Below are positions 23,986 through 32,553 of a stretch of 60,190 nt of DNA, piece by piece; position 1 is the first letter of the stretch; every line of letters begins with the position of its first letter. The stretch comes from an uncultured Dialister sp. Its GTDB lineage: Bacteria > Bacillota > Negativicutes > Veillonellales > Dialisteraceae. Where the stretch lies: positions 1 through 60,190 of the forward strand of contig UQYL01000007.1 of assembly GCA_900545365.1 (NCBI GenBank). The letters run 5' to 3'. Made by a program: the position numbers and the translations under genes. The notes under the pieces were generated by a model. The model had not been told where the DNA came from and ran no database searches. It saw only the letters and a list, made by a program, of their open reading frames with translations.

Positions 23986-25773
23986 CCAATAGAAATCTGG
24001 AAACGGCGGGTAGTCGTCCCGTTCTTTCTTCTCTTTCAGCACCGGTTCCTGCGGCTCCGGCTTTTTCAGATACCGCACGCCGAGGATCTCCGCCGCGAGG
24101 GCGTTGTTCGTTTCCACGTCGAGCATGTGGTTTTGTGCGTGACTGGAGATTTTTTCCCACGTGAAGGAGATGTGCCCTTTCTTGTCCTGGTGCTGCACTT
24201 TCTGCTCGGCGCAGATCATGTCCGCGTAGCGCCGGTCGATTTCGTCGTAGAGATTCCAGCTTCCCGGCCGGCCCGCGCCGATGGAGAGGCGGCCCGCGAT
24301 GAAATCCTTGAATTGATTCGTGTCGAAAACGTACAGATTCACGCTGGACATGGCCCCCATGGCTTTGTCCAGCCGGCTGATGCTGTAGCGCGTGGTCATC
24401 TGCCGGCTCGCGCCCTTCGTGGGAATGGCGAGGCCCGGATGCTGGGCGCAGAAGTAGTACACCTCTTCCGAATGGAAGCCGGAATCGATGCAGCAGAGAT
24501 TCACGTTCCGCGGCTCCCCGTTTGTGTCCGGGTAGAGCCGCGTGAGCCAGGCTTCCACGTCGCCCCACGTCTCCGCCCGGTCGTAGTCCACGAGCCAGCT
24601 CGTGTACGACGGGCCCCACGCACGGACGCCCACCCAGAAATGGTCGAGCTGGACGTCCACTCCCATGGTGAGGAGCTGCGCCTCCGCCGGCACGGTGCCC
24701 CGATGATAGGGCTGCCGCTTATTCATGACGATATCCGACCGCATGCTGTCCGCTTTGTCTTTCCATGGCTCAGCGAGCCAGCTGTTCACGAAGTTCATGA
24801 GCAGCTCCGGCGTGTCTTTCACGGTGAGAAATTTCGCCGCGATGTCCCCGAAGAGCACCCACGGCGAGTACAGAGACGACAGATGGAAGCCCACGGACCG
24901 CACGCGGCCTTTCTTTTCGTTGATCTGCCGCCATTCCCCGTGCCGGATCATGTCCATCTTGTGCCGGTCGTCGATATGTTCGTGACAGTGCGGGCATTCG
25001 TAGTATGCCGTGTACAGCGCTTCCTGCGGCGCGGCCCCTTCCGGCCACTTGATCTGCTTCATTTCGAGTTCCTGATAGGCTCCGCAGAAGGGACAGGGCA
25101 CGAAATATTTGTATTGCGCGTCGGCCCGCTGCCACGCCTGCCAGATATTTCCCGTCTCGAGCGTCGGCGTGGAGACCCGCACGAGCTTCCGGTTCCAGAA
25201 GGTTTTCGTGCGCTCCGCCGCCAGCTCCATCGGGCTTGCCTCGTCGCCGGTCCACTTCGGGAATTTGTCGATTTCATCAAAAAAGACGTACCGCACCGGC
25301 CGGGAAGACAGGTTCGCCGGGGAATTGGCCCCGATGAGCGCGATGTACATCTGTGGAAACTGCAATTCCAGCCGCTGGCTGTCATTTTCAAGAAACTTGG
25401 CCGCAAGCGGCAGCGACAGCCGGATCATGGGCTGCAGTCGGTTCTCCGAGGTGAATTCTGCCAGTTTGTCTGTCGGATAGACGATCATCATGGGCCCCGG
25501 GTCCTGATCGATGGCGTAGCCGATCATATTCTGCTCCGCCGAGGTCTTTCCGACCTGCGTTCCGGCGCAGAAAGTGATGTCCTGGATGCGCCGATCATTG
25601 AACGCGTCCATCACGCCCCGCAGATAGGGCGTCTTTGCGGTCTGCCACCGGCCCGGCGCGGCGGTGTCTTTCTCAGAGAGCACGCGGTACTTGTCCGCCC
25701 ACTCAGACACTGTGAGGCGTTCAGGCGGGCGGAACGTGGAAAGCGCCGCCTCGATGTAGTCCGGATAGGTCAT
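23983..25773 (-). CDS. Terminase large subunit (GpA family)
   Basis: The 596-residue protein is a lambda gpA-type packaging ATPase-nuclease. Walker A is GTQVGKTS (71-78), Walker B is YVFFDEIDKFP (about 160-170). A zinc-like CPFC...CPHC pair occurs at about 235-270. The C-terminal nuclease region holds the metal-binding aspartates (TMGVDVQLDHFWV and LCCIDSGFHSEEVY). It packs DNA into the prohead and suggests cos-type packaging. Its ATG overlaps the small-subunit stop. Confidence 0.94.
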   Translation of the reverse strand: MTYPDYIEAALSTFRPPERLTVSEWADKYRVLSEKDTAAPGRWQTAKTPYLRGVMDAFNDRRIQDITFCAGTQVGKTSAEQNMIGYAIDQDPGPMMIVYPTDKLAEFTSENRLQPMIRLSLPLAAKFLENDSQRLELQFPQMYIALIGANSPANLSSRPVRYVFFDEIDKFPKWTGDEASPMELAAERTKTFWNRKLVRVSTPTLETGNIWQAWQRADAQYKYFVPCPFCGAYQELEMKQIKWPEGAAPQEALYTAYYECPHCHEHIDDRHKMDMIRHGEWRQINEKKGRVRSVGFHLSSLYSPWVLFGDIAAKFLTVKDTPELLMNFVNSWLAEPWKDKADSMRSDIVMNKRQPYHRGTVPAEAQLLTMGVDVQLDHFWVGVRAWGPSYTSWLVDYDRAETWGDVEAWLTRLYPDTNGEPRNVNLCCIDSGFHSEEVYYFCAQHPGLAIPTKGASRQMTTRYSISRLDKAMGAMSSVNLYVFDTNQFKDFIAGRLSIGAGRPGSWNLYDEIDRRYADMICAEQKVQHQDKKGHISFTWEKISSHAQNHMLDVETNNALAAEILGVRYLKKPEPQEPVLKEKKERDDYPPFPDFYW

Positions 25774-26300
25774 TTTCTTCCGATCTCCTTTCCCGCCGCC
25801 AGCTTCTCCAGCGCGTCCCGCACCGTATCGTCCACTACCTTTCCCGCCGTGATGGCCATATCCGGGTCCATGGCGTTAAGTTCCGTGGTGATCCGGTGCC
25901 CGAGGGCCGTGAAGGATTTTTTCAGGGAATTGAAAAGGCGGTTCAGCTCCCTTGTGACCTGCGCCGCCTCCACATATCTCTTTTTCGTGACTTCCAGACG
26001 GATCTGTTCGATGGAGGCTTTTGCTTCCTTGAGCTTCGCCTCCGCATTGAGCTTTCTCTGGTTCGCGCTCGTCTCGCTGCTGTACTTCCACGCGATGAGT
26101 GCTTTCACATCCCACTTGCCCCGCGCCACCTTCGGCGCGCCTTTCAGCGCCCATTTCCGAAGCGCTTCGTCGGATATATCGAAAAATTCACAGGTCTCCG
26201 CTGTGCTCCGGATCCACCATGCGTCCAGTTGGGATTTTTTGTTAGTTGGCTTATTTCTCGCGCGTATAATAGGTGCCGCGCGTTTTTCTGCATTTGCCAT
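25770..26300 (-). CDS. Terminase small subunit (Nu1-like)
   Basis: The 176-residue protein has a basic N-terminus, then a winged-helix-like segment (ETCEFFDISDEALRKWALKGAPKVARGKWDVKALIAWK) as in lambda Nu1, then a long charged helix for oligomerisation. It recognises the packaging site and recruits the large subunit. It directly precedes and overlaps the large-subunit gene. Confidence 0.85.
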   Translation of the reverse strand: MANAEKRAAPIIRARNKPTNKKSQLDAWWIRSTAETCEFFDISDEALRKWALKGAPKVARGKWDVKALIAWKYSSETSANQRKLNAEAKLKEAKASIEQIRLEVTKKRYVEAAQVTRELNRLFNSLKKSFTALGHRITTELNAMDPDMAITAGKVVDDTVRDALEKLAAGKEIGRK

Positions 26301-26595
26301 ACTTCCAACCTCATTTTTTCGATTTCATCCAGACAAATTTTGGGGTCGCGGACCCGTTTTCGATTTGTCAACCTACAGGACCCGCGATACCCGGGGGATT
26401 CCTCTTTGCAAAATAGTACAGCATGCCTCTTTCCCTTCCCGATTTTACTCACACGGCGAGTCGGCGAATGAAAAGGAGCCAAAATTTTTTCACACAAAAG
26501 GCCGCCCAATCAGTGGACGGCCTTTTTCTCGTGCTTTTACACATACATAATATCACAGATGTCCACTGACATTCACTGACATTTTCACAAATTTT
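26301..26595. other. Non-coding region upstream of terminase; candidate cos site
   Basis: No gene is supported. The dyad GGGTC-GCG-GACCC lies at 26343-26355 and a related GGACCCGCG at about 26,380. Phages with gpA-type terminase usually carry cos just before the small subunit, so cosN may lie here. Two copies of CACTGACATT lie at about 26,563-26,583. Confidence 0.45.
26497..26529. terminator. Terminator between late regulator and terminase
   Basis: AAAGGCCGCCC (26497-26507) pairs with GGACGGCCTTT (26515-26525) with one mismatch, and a T tract follows on the plus strand and an A/T tract on the other. It separates the early operon from the late genes and may be the point where the late activator acts. 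Confidence 0.75.
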
Positions 26596-27033
26596 TCAAA
26601 AATCTGGGAAATTTCCCTGCTCTGCCGCTGCTTTTTCCAGATGATAGAACGCTTCTTTTTTCATCCTCCAGATGTGCCGTTCGCTGATTCCCATGGCGGC
26701 GGCGATTTCATGAATGCCCTCATCCATGATGTACCAGCTATAAAGCACGGCCCGCAGTTTCGGCTCCGGCTCCCTGGCAATGAGCCTGCTGGCCTCGTCT
26801 CTCATGCGGATGAGCCGCTCCAGCTCCCGCCCGACCTTCTTTTCCGCGTCTTCCAGCCGGATCACCGCGTCTGACAGGTCTTTCTGCCGGCCGGACTGCA
26901 CGCGCTCTCCCAGCTCCGGGCTCCGCAGACTGATGATTTCGACGCGGATCCGTTCCCGGTCCCGTTCCAGCGCCGCCACCAGGCTCCGCTGCCTCTTCAC
27001 GTCTTCGAGGAATCGTTCCGCCGACCCTTTCAT
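26596..27033 (-). CDS. RinA/ArpU-type late transcription regulator
   Basis: The 145-residue protein has a long charged helical N-terminus and a sigma70 region-4-like helix-turn-helix at the C-terminus (EGIHEIAAAMGISERHIWRMKKEAFYHL). This is the layout of DUF1492/ArpU/RinA phage regulators that turn on packaging and structural genes. It is the last gene before terminase, the usual place. Confidence 0.75.
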   Translation of the reverse strand: MKGSAERFLEDVKRQRSLVAALERDRERIRVEIISLRSPELGERVQSGRQKDLSDAVIRLEDAEKKVGRELERLIRMRDEASRLIAREPEPKLRAVLYSWYIMDEGIHEIAAAMGISERHIWRMKKEAFYHLEKAAAEQGNFPDF

Positions 27034-27278
27034 TCGTCCTCCTTCCGCTGCCCCACGGTATAGAGCCTCCCGTCCCGCCCGCGGATCTGCAGATGCTCTA
27101 CCGCGAAACCGGCCTGCCTTACGAAATCTTTTGCACTCCGCAGCACGGAAAGCGCCGCCCTGTCCTGCGCTTTCCTTTCTTCCCGTTCTTTCATATCCCT
27201 CGCTTCCTTCCTCAGTTTCCCCAGGACGCTCTCATACGTCGGATCCCGCTCCGCCTTCCTTTTCATTCCCGGTTTCAT
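27030..27278 (-). CDS. Small charged early protein
   Basis: The 82-residue product starts at 27278 behind GAGGAGG. It has a basic helical N-terminal half and a beta-like end (FVRQAGFAVEHLQIRGRDGRLYTVGQRKEDE). It overlaps the late regulator and follows SSB closely. No family is recognised. Confidence 0.55.
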   Translation of the reverse strand: MKPGMKRKAERDPTYESVLGKLRKEARDMKEREERKAQDRAALSVLRSAKDFVRQAGFAVEHLQIRGRDGRLYTVGQRKEDE

Positions 27279-27289
27279 GGCCCGCCTCC

Positions 27290-27691
27290 TCAGAATGGAA
27301 TGTCTTCCTGGTCGTATGCTTTGTCGTGTTGCTCTTCCTTTTTCGCGCCGAACTGGCTGAAATCTCCTTTCTTTTCTTTGAAGAGCTGCAGGTACAGCGC
27401 TTCCGCCGTGATGCGGTCGCTTCTGTGTTTGACTCCGTTCTTGTCCGTATAGGAGCCGGAGGTGTACCGCCCTTCTACGGATACCCTCATCCCTTTCGCG
27501 AGTTTCTGTTCCGCCGTCTCGGCGAGATAGCCCCATGCGGTGACTGGCACCCACTCTGTATGATCGTTGCCTTCCGTGTCTTTCCAGTTCTGCGCGACCG
27601 TGAAATTCGCTACCGCCAGTCCGCTCTGGGTCCGTCTCACTTTCGGGTCGTCCGTCAGATTTCCCGTGATCCTGCATGTATTGTCTTTCAT
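27290..27691 (-). CDS. ssb: Single-stranded DNA-binding protein
   Basis: The 133-residue protein has the SSB OB-fold (CRITGNLTDDPKVRRTQSGLAVANFTVAQN, WVPVTAWGYLAETAEQKLAKGMRVSVEGRY) and the acidic partner-binding tail ending EDIPF. It protects single strands made during rolling-circle-type replication by the Rep protein upstream in the same operon. Confidence 0.95.
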   Translation of the reverse strand: MKDNTCRITGNLTDDPKVRRTQSGLAVANFTVAQNWKDTEGNDHTEWVPVTAWGYLAETAEQKLAKGMRVSVEGRYTSGSYTDKNGVKHRSDRITAEALYLQLFKEKKGDFSQFGAKKEEQHDKAYDQEDIPF

Positions 27692-27733
27692 ATGTCCTCC
27701 TTTAATCCATGCTCCGCTTCCTGCTCAGCATCG

Positions 27734-28645
27734 TCATTCCTCCCAGTCGTCGGCGAGAAGCTCCAGGAATTTCCGCGCCGCGTTTCTGTATTTTTCCCGC
27801 TTCTCTGTGTCCCGGATGGCGTCCACCGCCTCTTTCATGGCGGCGAAATCCCGTTTCACGCTCTCGAAGGCGATGGAGAACTGGATCTCTCCGTCTTCTT
27901 TTCCCGCCCGGGCCCGCAGGCCTTCCAACTCGGTCTCCATGTCCTCGATCCGCTTCTTGTCCTCTTCCATCTGCCTCTTCGTCTCTTCGGGGATCTCCCG
28001 CACGACGGCTGTCTCCACGGGCCGGTCTTTCAGTTCCCGAATTTCTTTCGCCATCTGCTTCATGGATTCCCGCACTTTTTTCGCGTCGTCTTCTGCCGCT
28101 TCCTTCTCCCGTTTCGCCAGGCTCTGTTTTCCCCGTTCTTTTTCGGCGAGCTCTCTCATAGTCTCGGCTTTCCGCTCCAGGTCTTCCGCCTGCTTCGTCT
28201 TTTCTTCCAGCTTCTCATTGAGTTCTTTGACCTTCGCTTCGAGCTCCCGAGACGAAAGCGCCTGCGCTTCTCCGCTGTTCACGATCTCGGTGCGCGCGCC
28301 GTCGTCCCTGATCTTCAGCAGCGCCACCATCTGCGTATAATTCAGCTCTTTGACCTTTTCTTCATCCAGCTCCGGGCCGATGAGACGCGTCTGTGTGCCC
28401 GCTTCCCCAAAACGCCGAGCGATGGCCATGAGGTTCTGCGCGGTCCGTTCGTTGTAGTCCACCGAGCCTTTCAGCCATTCCGTCCAGTTCCCGTGCCCGA
28501 TCATGGCTTTCGCTTCGATGAGCCTCCGCCCGATCTCTATGCAGCTGTTGGTAATATAGCTTCTCGCCTGGTCTTTGATGGTGTTGATCTCGCCTGCGAT
28601 CGTATTCAGATCCCGGCCCGCTGCCTGTTTCTCTATTTCGTTCAT
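27734..28645 (-). CDS. DUF3102-like coiled-coil protein
   Basis: The 303-residue protein begins with a DUF3102-like domain (about 1-110: IKDQARSYITNSCIEIGRRLIEAKAMIGHGNWTEWLKGSVDYNERTAQNLM), followed by a long coiled coil (about 135-260) and a short helical end. Members are common in Firmicutes phage replication regions. Role unknown, perhaps DNA binding. The ATG overlaps the PcfJ stop (ATGA). Confidence 0.75.
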   Translation of the reverse strand: MNEIEKQAAGRDLNTIAGEINTIKDQARSYITNSCIEIGRRLIEAKAMIGHGNWTEWLKGSVDYNERTAQNLMAIARRFGEAGTQTRLIGPELDEEKVKELNYTQMVALLKIRDDGARTEIVNSGEAQALSSRELEAKVKELNEKLEEKTKQAEDLERKAETMRELAEKERGKQSLAKREKEAAEDDAKKVRESMKQMAKEIRELKDRPVETAVVREIPEETKRQMEEDKKRIEDMETELEGLRARAGKEDGEIQFSIAFESVKRDFAAMKEAVDAIRDTEKREKYRNAARKFLELLADDWEE

Positions 28646-30237
28646 GCTTCTGCTCCTCTCCTTGCCCTGGCCTCAAATTCCCGCAAAAATGAAAGCGCCT
28701 GCGGGTTTGAAATTTTCTGATTGTATTTCTCTCTTGCCTGCAAAACGTGCCCGTCCCGCGGATTGACCTCTACTGTGACGTAGCTCTTCTGCGGGTCTTC
28801 GTCTCTCCGCAGGAAAACCACGTCCGTCTTCCCGTCCGCGACGCGCTCCATATATCCGCCCACGCAGTTATGCTGCTGTTTCCCTTCTTCGATGAGATCA
28901 TACAGCTTCTCCGGCACGACGATGCGTAGGCCGTATCGTTCGCTCCTCATCCGGTACTTCTCGGCCAGCGCCGGCCGGCGTTCTTCGTATCTCTTTTCCA
29001 GTTCCCTGTTTTTTATGAGCTGGATACACTGGCCCGTCCGCCTGTGCGCCGCCTGAAAATCTTTCGGCCACAGTACGTCTTTCTTCATTTCCATGCCCAG
29101 CTTCCGGCACTGCTCGATATAGTCCGTGTATTCTGACAGGTCGCAGTCTTCCTTTTCGCCGTACCGCTTCCACTTCCCGGGCGAGACCAGCTTCATCACG
29201 TCCTTCGTCCGTTCTTCTTCTGCTCTGACGGTATTCCAGTATGGCGGCCAGATCTCCGCCGCGTCCCGCAGCGCCGCTTCCCGGTGGAACCGCTTCCACG
29301 CCAGCCATGCCCGCAGGCAGGTTTCTTTCACCGGTGCTTCCAGCAGAAAGGCTTTGTCGTCCTTTGTGAGGTGCGTACGGAAGATGCCGTCGATCGTCTT
29401 TCCCCGCCAGTTGAAGAGATCCCATGCATTCGTGCTCCCTTCCGCGTAGTCGAGGAGCAGTCTTTCGAGCCCCATTTTTGACAGGTATTCCCACGCCCTG
29501 TATTTGGCGAACAGCTGGAAAATTTTGATATAAACGTCGGACTCTGCGCGCCTCATCCGCTCGAACCGGTGCCAGCGGCACCATTGGAAGGGCGTTCCTT
29601 TGACCGCTTCCCGCAGGCAGTCCGTCGGGCTTCCGATCTCGGCCCCTTTGTTTTGCCATCCGTTTCCCGTAAAGACGCCCATCCGGGAATGAACGTCCTT
29701 CACCATGCGGTATCCTTCTTTCCATTCTTTCCCGCAGCTGTCCCATTTCCCGTCCAGAATGGCCATGGCCGCTCCCCGGCCGTAGGAAAAGACGATGGCG
29801 CTGTCCGTGAACATCCTTTCTCTCTCCGCGAATTCTCTTCCGAGCCCCCGGTCTATGACAATGCCCCGGCAGATGATGCTGCTCCGGTCAATGTCCGAGC
29901 GTTCCCACCAATAGAAAAATCCCTTATCCCACAGCACGCCGTTTCTCGTGATGACTTTCACTTTCTTCCCGCACCGCGGGCAGTTGACTTCATCGCCGTG
30001 TTTCCAGGTCTTGTATACGTCCGGCCAGATCGCGGAAAGGTCCATTGTCTCCCCGCAGTGAGAGCAGCGGGCGATCCGTTTCCTTGTCCCTTTGCGTACA
30101 AGCAGATAATCCGGCAGCATCTCCCGGGCGTAGCGCTCCGCTTCCGGCGGATACTGATCCAGCCCTCCGGGGAAATGCCGTTCCAGCTCTTCCGCGGTCT
30201 GCGGCAGGGGCATCCCCGTCCAGTCTCTTTTCTTCAT
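28642..30237 (-). CDS. PcfJ-like protein
   Basis: The 531-residue protein starts at 30237 with GAGG six bases upstream. It has a zinc-binding segment near residues 59-95 (CSHCGE, CPRCGK) and a C-terminal PcfJ-type core (QQHNCVGGYMERVADGKTDVVFLRR). PcfJ was named on the conjugative plasmid pCF10 and recurs in phage replication modules, nearly always with PcfK, as here. Biochemical function is unknown. Confidence 0.82.
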   Translation of the reverse strand: MKKRDWTGMPLPQTAEELERHFPGGLDQYPPEAERYAREMLPDYLLVRKGTRKRIARCSHCGETMDLSAIWPDVYKTWKHGDEVNCPRCGKKVKVITRNGVLWDKGFFYWWERSDIDRSSIICRGIVIDRGLGREFAERERMFTDSAIVFSYGRGAAMAILDGKWDSCGKEWKEGYRMVKDVHSRMGVFTGNGWQNKGAEIGSPTDCLREAVKGTPFQWCRWHRFERMRRAESDVYIKIFQLFAKYRAWEYLSKMGLERLLLDYAEGSTNAWDLFNWRGKTIDGIFRTHLTKDDKAFLLEAPVKETCLRAWLAWKRFHREAALRDAAEIWPPYWNTVRAEEERTKDVMKLVSPGKWKRYGEKEDCDLSEYTDYIEQCRKLGMEMKKDVLWPKDFQAAHRRTGQCIQLIKNRELEKRYEERRPALAEKYRMRSERYGLRIVVPEKLYDLIEEGKQQHNCVGGYMERVADGKTDVVFLRRDEDPQKSYVTVEVNPRDGHVLQAREKYNQKISNPQALSFLREFEARARRGAEA

Positions 30238-30245
30238 GGCGCGCC

Positions 30246-30545
30246 TCACAGCAGGTCATCCAGACTGATCCCGGCGATCTTCTTTTCTTCCGGCAGTCCG
30301 TAATAAGCCCGCACATGCGTATAGACTTCTTCATCCGCTGCCACAGCCACGCCGTTCCGCGCCTGCTTGATGTATATGTCTTTCAGGTGCTTCATGCATC
30401 CTTCTATGGATTTCCCTTCCGCGGCGATGAACACTTCATCTTCCGGCCGCTTCTTCAGGTGCTCCAGCAGGTACTCTCCGATCTTCTTTTCCCCGGCGCC
30501 CTTCTCCTGCTCTTCCCTGATCTTTTTTATCGTGTCTTCCAGCAT
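30246..30545 (-). CDS. PcfK-like protein
   Basis: The 99-residue protein is helical and acidic, with the PcfK-like middle part SIEGCMKHLKDIYIKQARNGVAVAADEEVYTHVRAYYG. It immediately precedes the pcfJ-like gene with eight bases between, and the pairing supports both calls. Role unknown. Confidence 0.75.
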   Translation of the reverse strand: MLEDTIKKIREEQEKGAGEKKIGEYLLEHLKKRPEDEVFIAAEGKSIEGCMKHLKDIYIKQARNGVAVAADEEVYTHVRAYYGLPEEKKIAGISLDDLL

Positions 30546-30583
30546 AATGGTCTCCTTTCAGTGATTCGGAAATTCCGAATATC

Positions 30584-31339
30584 TTAAATGTTCCTTCGTA
30601 TCAGGGTATAGCTCTGATACGGAAAACCCGCCGGGCCGCTTCCGTTCCACAGGCTCTCCCTGTCTACCCTCCACTCTTTCCTGTCCGGCGGCTCTGTTTT
30701 CCACCCCGCCGCGCGGATGATCTCCACACGGATCTTCGGCTTTTTCAGGTTCGTGCTCGCCACGAAGCGCCGCGAGAAGATTGGGTCTTCGCTGCGGAAC
30801 GTTTCCAGTCCGTTCTTCACGATATACCCGGCCAGTTTCGGCCAGTAGCCCGACCTGTCCAGATGCCTTGTGTTCACCCGCGGATAGGGGCAGGCTTCCG
30901 TCCTCGCCGTTTCCTGCCAGGCGTTTTCCACCAGTTCCGGGTCGATCTTCGTGAGGACCATGTGGAAATGAACGGCGCCCCGCTTCCCTCTTCCAACGGA
31001 GAGGATGTATTTCAGCTCCTTCCCCGCCTTCCGGAACAGTTTCCGCAGACGCTTTCGGAAATGGCCGATGTCTTCCCGCACAGTCTCCGCCGTCGGTCTC
31101 GCTTTCGGCGGATAGGTGAAAGTCATCCACAGATCGCCCGGCCGGAAATTGCAGTGAAGCAGATCGAAGCAGTTCTGCTCCGCCCGCTTGTCCTGCCAGC
31201 GCTTCACCTTCTCCGCCGTCGGCTTCTCCCGTCCCCACCTCTGTTCTTTTGTTCCGATCCGGCCGGAAATATATTTCGCCACCCGGATCACGTTCCCGCA
31301 GAAAACGGTCTTTCTCAAATACTTGCCCTTCCTCTTCAT
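30584..31339 (-). CDS. HUH-type rolling-circle replication initiator
   Basis: The 251-residue protein starts at 31339 behind CAGGAG. It has the three motifs of G2P/ORF2-type HUH nucleases: DLWMTFTYPP (motif 1, about 69-78), AVHFHMVLT with the metal-binding HFH (124-126) and a YIVK motif with the candidate catalytic Tyr172. It would nick the origin and start rolling-circle replication, as P2 gpA does, but it is much shorter. No helicase or polymerase is encoded in the prophage, so host enzymes must finish the job. Confidence 0.82.
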   Translation of the reverse strand: MKRKGKYLRKTVFCGNVIRVAKYISGRIGTKEQRWGREKPTAEKVKRWQDKRAEQNCFDLLHCNFRPGDLWMTFTYPPKARPTAETVREDIGHFRKRLRKLFRKAGKELKYILSVGRGKRGAVHFHMVLTKIDPELVENAWQETARTEACPYPRVNTRHLDRSGYWPKLAGYIVKNGLETFRSEDPIFSRRFVASTNLKKPKIRVEIIRAAGWKTEPPDRKEWRVDRESLWNGSGPAGFPYQSYTLIRRNI

Positions 31340-31483
31340 GCCCGCTCCTGAAAATTTCTTCGGGCGGGCTCTCCGTTTCCGCAGATACGGAGAAAATTTT
31401 TCTCCCCGTGTCCTGAAATGAATACTCTTAGCAAGCCCGCCGAGGCACAGACCCGGGCTGCGAAAATTCCTCTCCACCTGTGC

Positions 31484-31560
31484 TATAATGAAGAGGAATG
31501 AAGAAGCGCAGCCCGCTTTCATTCGTGTGAGTCAGCAGTTCGCCCTGCTGGCTTTTTTCT
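31484..31560 (+). ncRNA. Candidate short RNA antisense to the rep leader
   Basis: A rightward TATAAT (31484-31489) is followed by about 45 bases and a hairpin CAGCAG-TTCGCC-CTGCTG with a T-rich tract ending near 31,560. The region opposes the leftward transcript just upstream of rep. No clear -35 box is seen. It could be a counter-transcribed RNA that limits Rep, as in rolling-circle plasmids. This is inference from layout. Confidence 0.4.
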
Positions 31561-31792
31561 TTTGCTCCGATTTTTCTTCCGTCCGGTTCGCTCCCGTCAA
31601 TTTGTCCCGGAATGTGCACCGCTGCACCGCTTCCAGATAATGCCGGCAGTGCAGGCAGTGGCTCTGGCAGGCCAGCCCTTCCGCCTTCCGGCAGGATACC
31701 GTGTGATGGAGCTCTTTCCCGCAGATCGCGCAGTACCGGTTCTGATAGTCTTCAATGACCTTCCCGCCGCACAGCTCTGTCTGCGTCTTCAC
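31532..31792 (-). CDS. Small cysteine-rich early protein
   Basis: The 86-residue product starts at a GTG that overlaps the previous stop. It holds CAIC, a CRK, CQSHCLHC and HYLEAVQRC, which look like a zinc-binding knuckle, and ends in a lysine-rich tail. It precedes rep in the operon. Function unknown. Confidence 0.6.
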   Translation of the reverse strand: MKTQTELCGGKVIEDYQNRYCAICGKELHHTVSCRKAEGLACQSHCLHCRHYLEAVQRCTFRDKLTGANRTEEKSEQKKKASRANC

Positions 31793-31962
31793 GGCATTCC
31801 GCCTTCTTTCAGCGGACACCACCGGGGCCGCGTTTTCGGCGGGTGCGGGCCGCTGAACCGCTTCCCGATGCGCGCGCACATGTCATTCTTCCAGACGCCC
31901 GACTTCATCGCGATGTGCGTCAGGTACTTGCACTCTTCGCACCGTTTCGGAAGGACAGGCAT
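31789..31962 (-). CDS. Small cysteine-containing early protein
   Basis: The 57-residue product has CEECKYLTHIAMKSGVWKNDMC and a late RWCPLKEGG, resembling tiny phage zinc-finger proteins. It overlaps the upstream HNH-like gene and the following GTG start. Function unknown. Confidence 0.55.
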   Translation of the reverse strand: MPVLPKRCEECKYLTHIAMKSGVWKNDMCARIGKRFSGPHPPKTRPRWCPLKEGGMP

Positions 31963-32345
31963 TGTTTCTTCACCGTGCATCCCTTCCTGACGGCCCGTAT
32001 CCGGCACTCTTCCTTCAGCGCCTCTACGGCCTCGATCTCTTCTCTGTGCCGCTGCCTCCATGCTTCCACCTCCCCGCAGGACAGATACTCCAGGATCTTC
32101 TCCCGGATCTCGTATTCTTTCGGCCCGTGGATATACTCCGTGTGCTCCCGCAGATCGGCGGAGATCACATTGTCCTCCCTGTCCATCGAGGGGCACCCGT
32201 TTCTGTGCCGCACGTGGTGCAGCACGTAGTCCCGCCCCGGCGCGTCGATCCCGATATGCACTTTGTATGCCTCATGGCACGCCAGGTCCCGCTTCCACGC
32301 CAGCTCCCGGAGCGGCCCGTAATACTTCGTTTCCCGTTTCTGCAT
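31920..32345 (-). CDS. Possible HNH-like phage protein
   Basis: The 141-residue protein has DYVLHHVRHRNGCPSMDREDNVI followed by EHTEYIHG, which resembles the spacing of an HNH nuclease (paired His, central Asn, late His). The rest is a charged helix and a basic tail. The HNH call is tentative because the motif is loose. It starts at 32345 with AGAGGAT upstream. Confidence 0.45.
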   Translation of the reverse strand: MQKRETKYYGPLRELAWKRDLACHEAYKVHIGIDAPGRDYVLHHVRHRNGCPSMDREDNVISADLREHTEYIHGPKEYEIREKILEYLSCGEVEAWRQRHREEIEAVEALKEECRIRAVRKGCTVKKQCLSFRNGAKSAST

Positions 32346-32553
32346 TGATATCCTCTTTCTTTTCGATCATGACGATCATATACCGGTGCTTTACCGTCTT
32401 CTCTTCGTAAAAGCTGTAGCCATCGCAGTCTTTGTTCAGCCAGGCATCCACCGATTTTCTGGCATAGCGCACGGAGAATTTCGTATGCCCATCGGCGATC
32501 GTCTGAATTTCTTTTTCTATCTCCGCCCATTCCCTGTCGTCTTCTTTTGTCAT
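32272..32553 (-). CDS. Small early protein of unknown function
   Basis: The 93-residue product has an N-terminal helix and a beta-rich centre (KFSVRYARKSVDAW, then KHRYMIVMIEKK). Its 3' end overlaps the next gene by 74 bases in another frame, so the last 25 residues (glycine/alanine-rich) may not matter. No family is recognised. Confidence 0.5.
   Translation of the reverse strand: MTKEDDREWAEIEKEIQTIADGHTKFSVRYARKSVDAWLNKDCDGYSFYEEKTVKHRYMIVMIEKKEDINAETGNEVLRAAPGAGVEAGPGVP

Noticed and set aside
26144..26509. A 121-codon leftward frame upstream of the small terminase gene
   Set aside because: No SD, odd composition, it overlaps the terminase start in another frame and spans the terminator.
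24127..26550. An 807-codon rightward open frame across both terminase genes
   Set aside because: It is antisense to clear terminase genes, rich in His/Arg/Pro, and has no SD.
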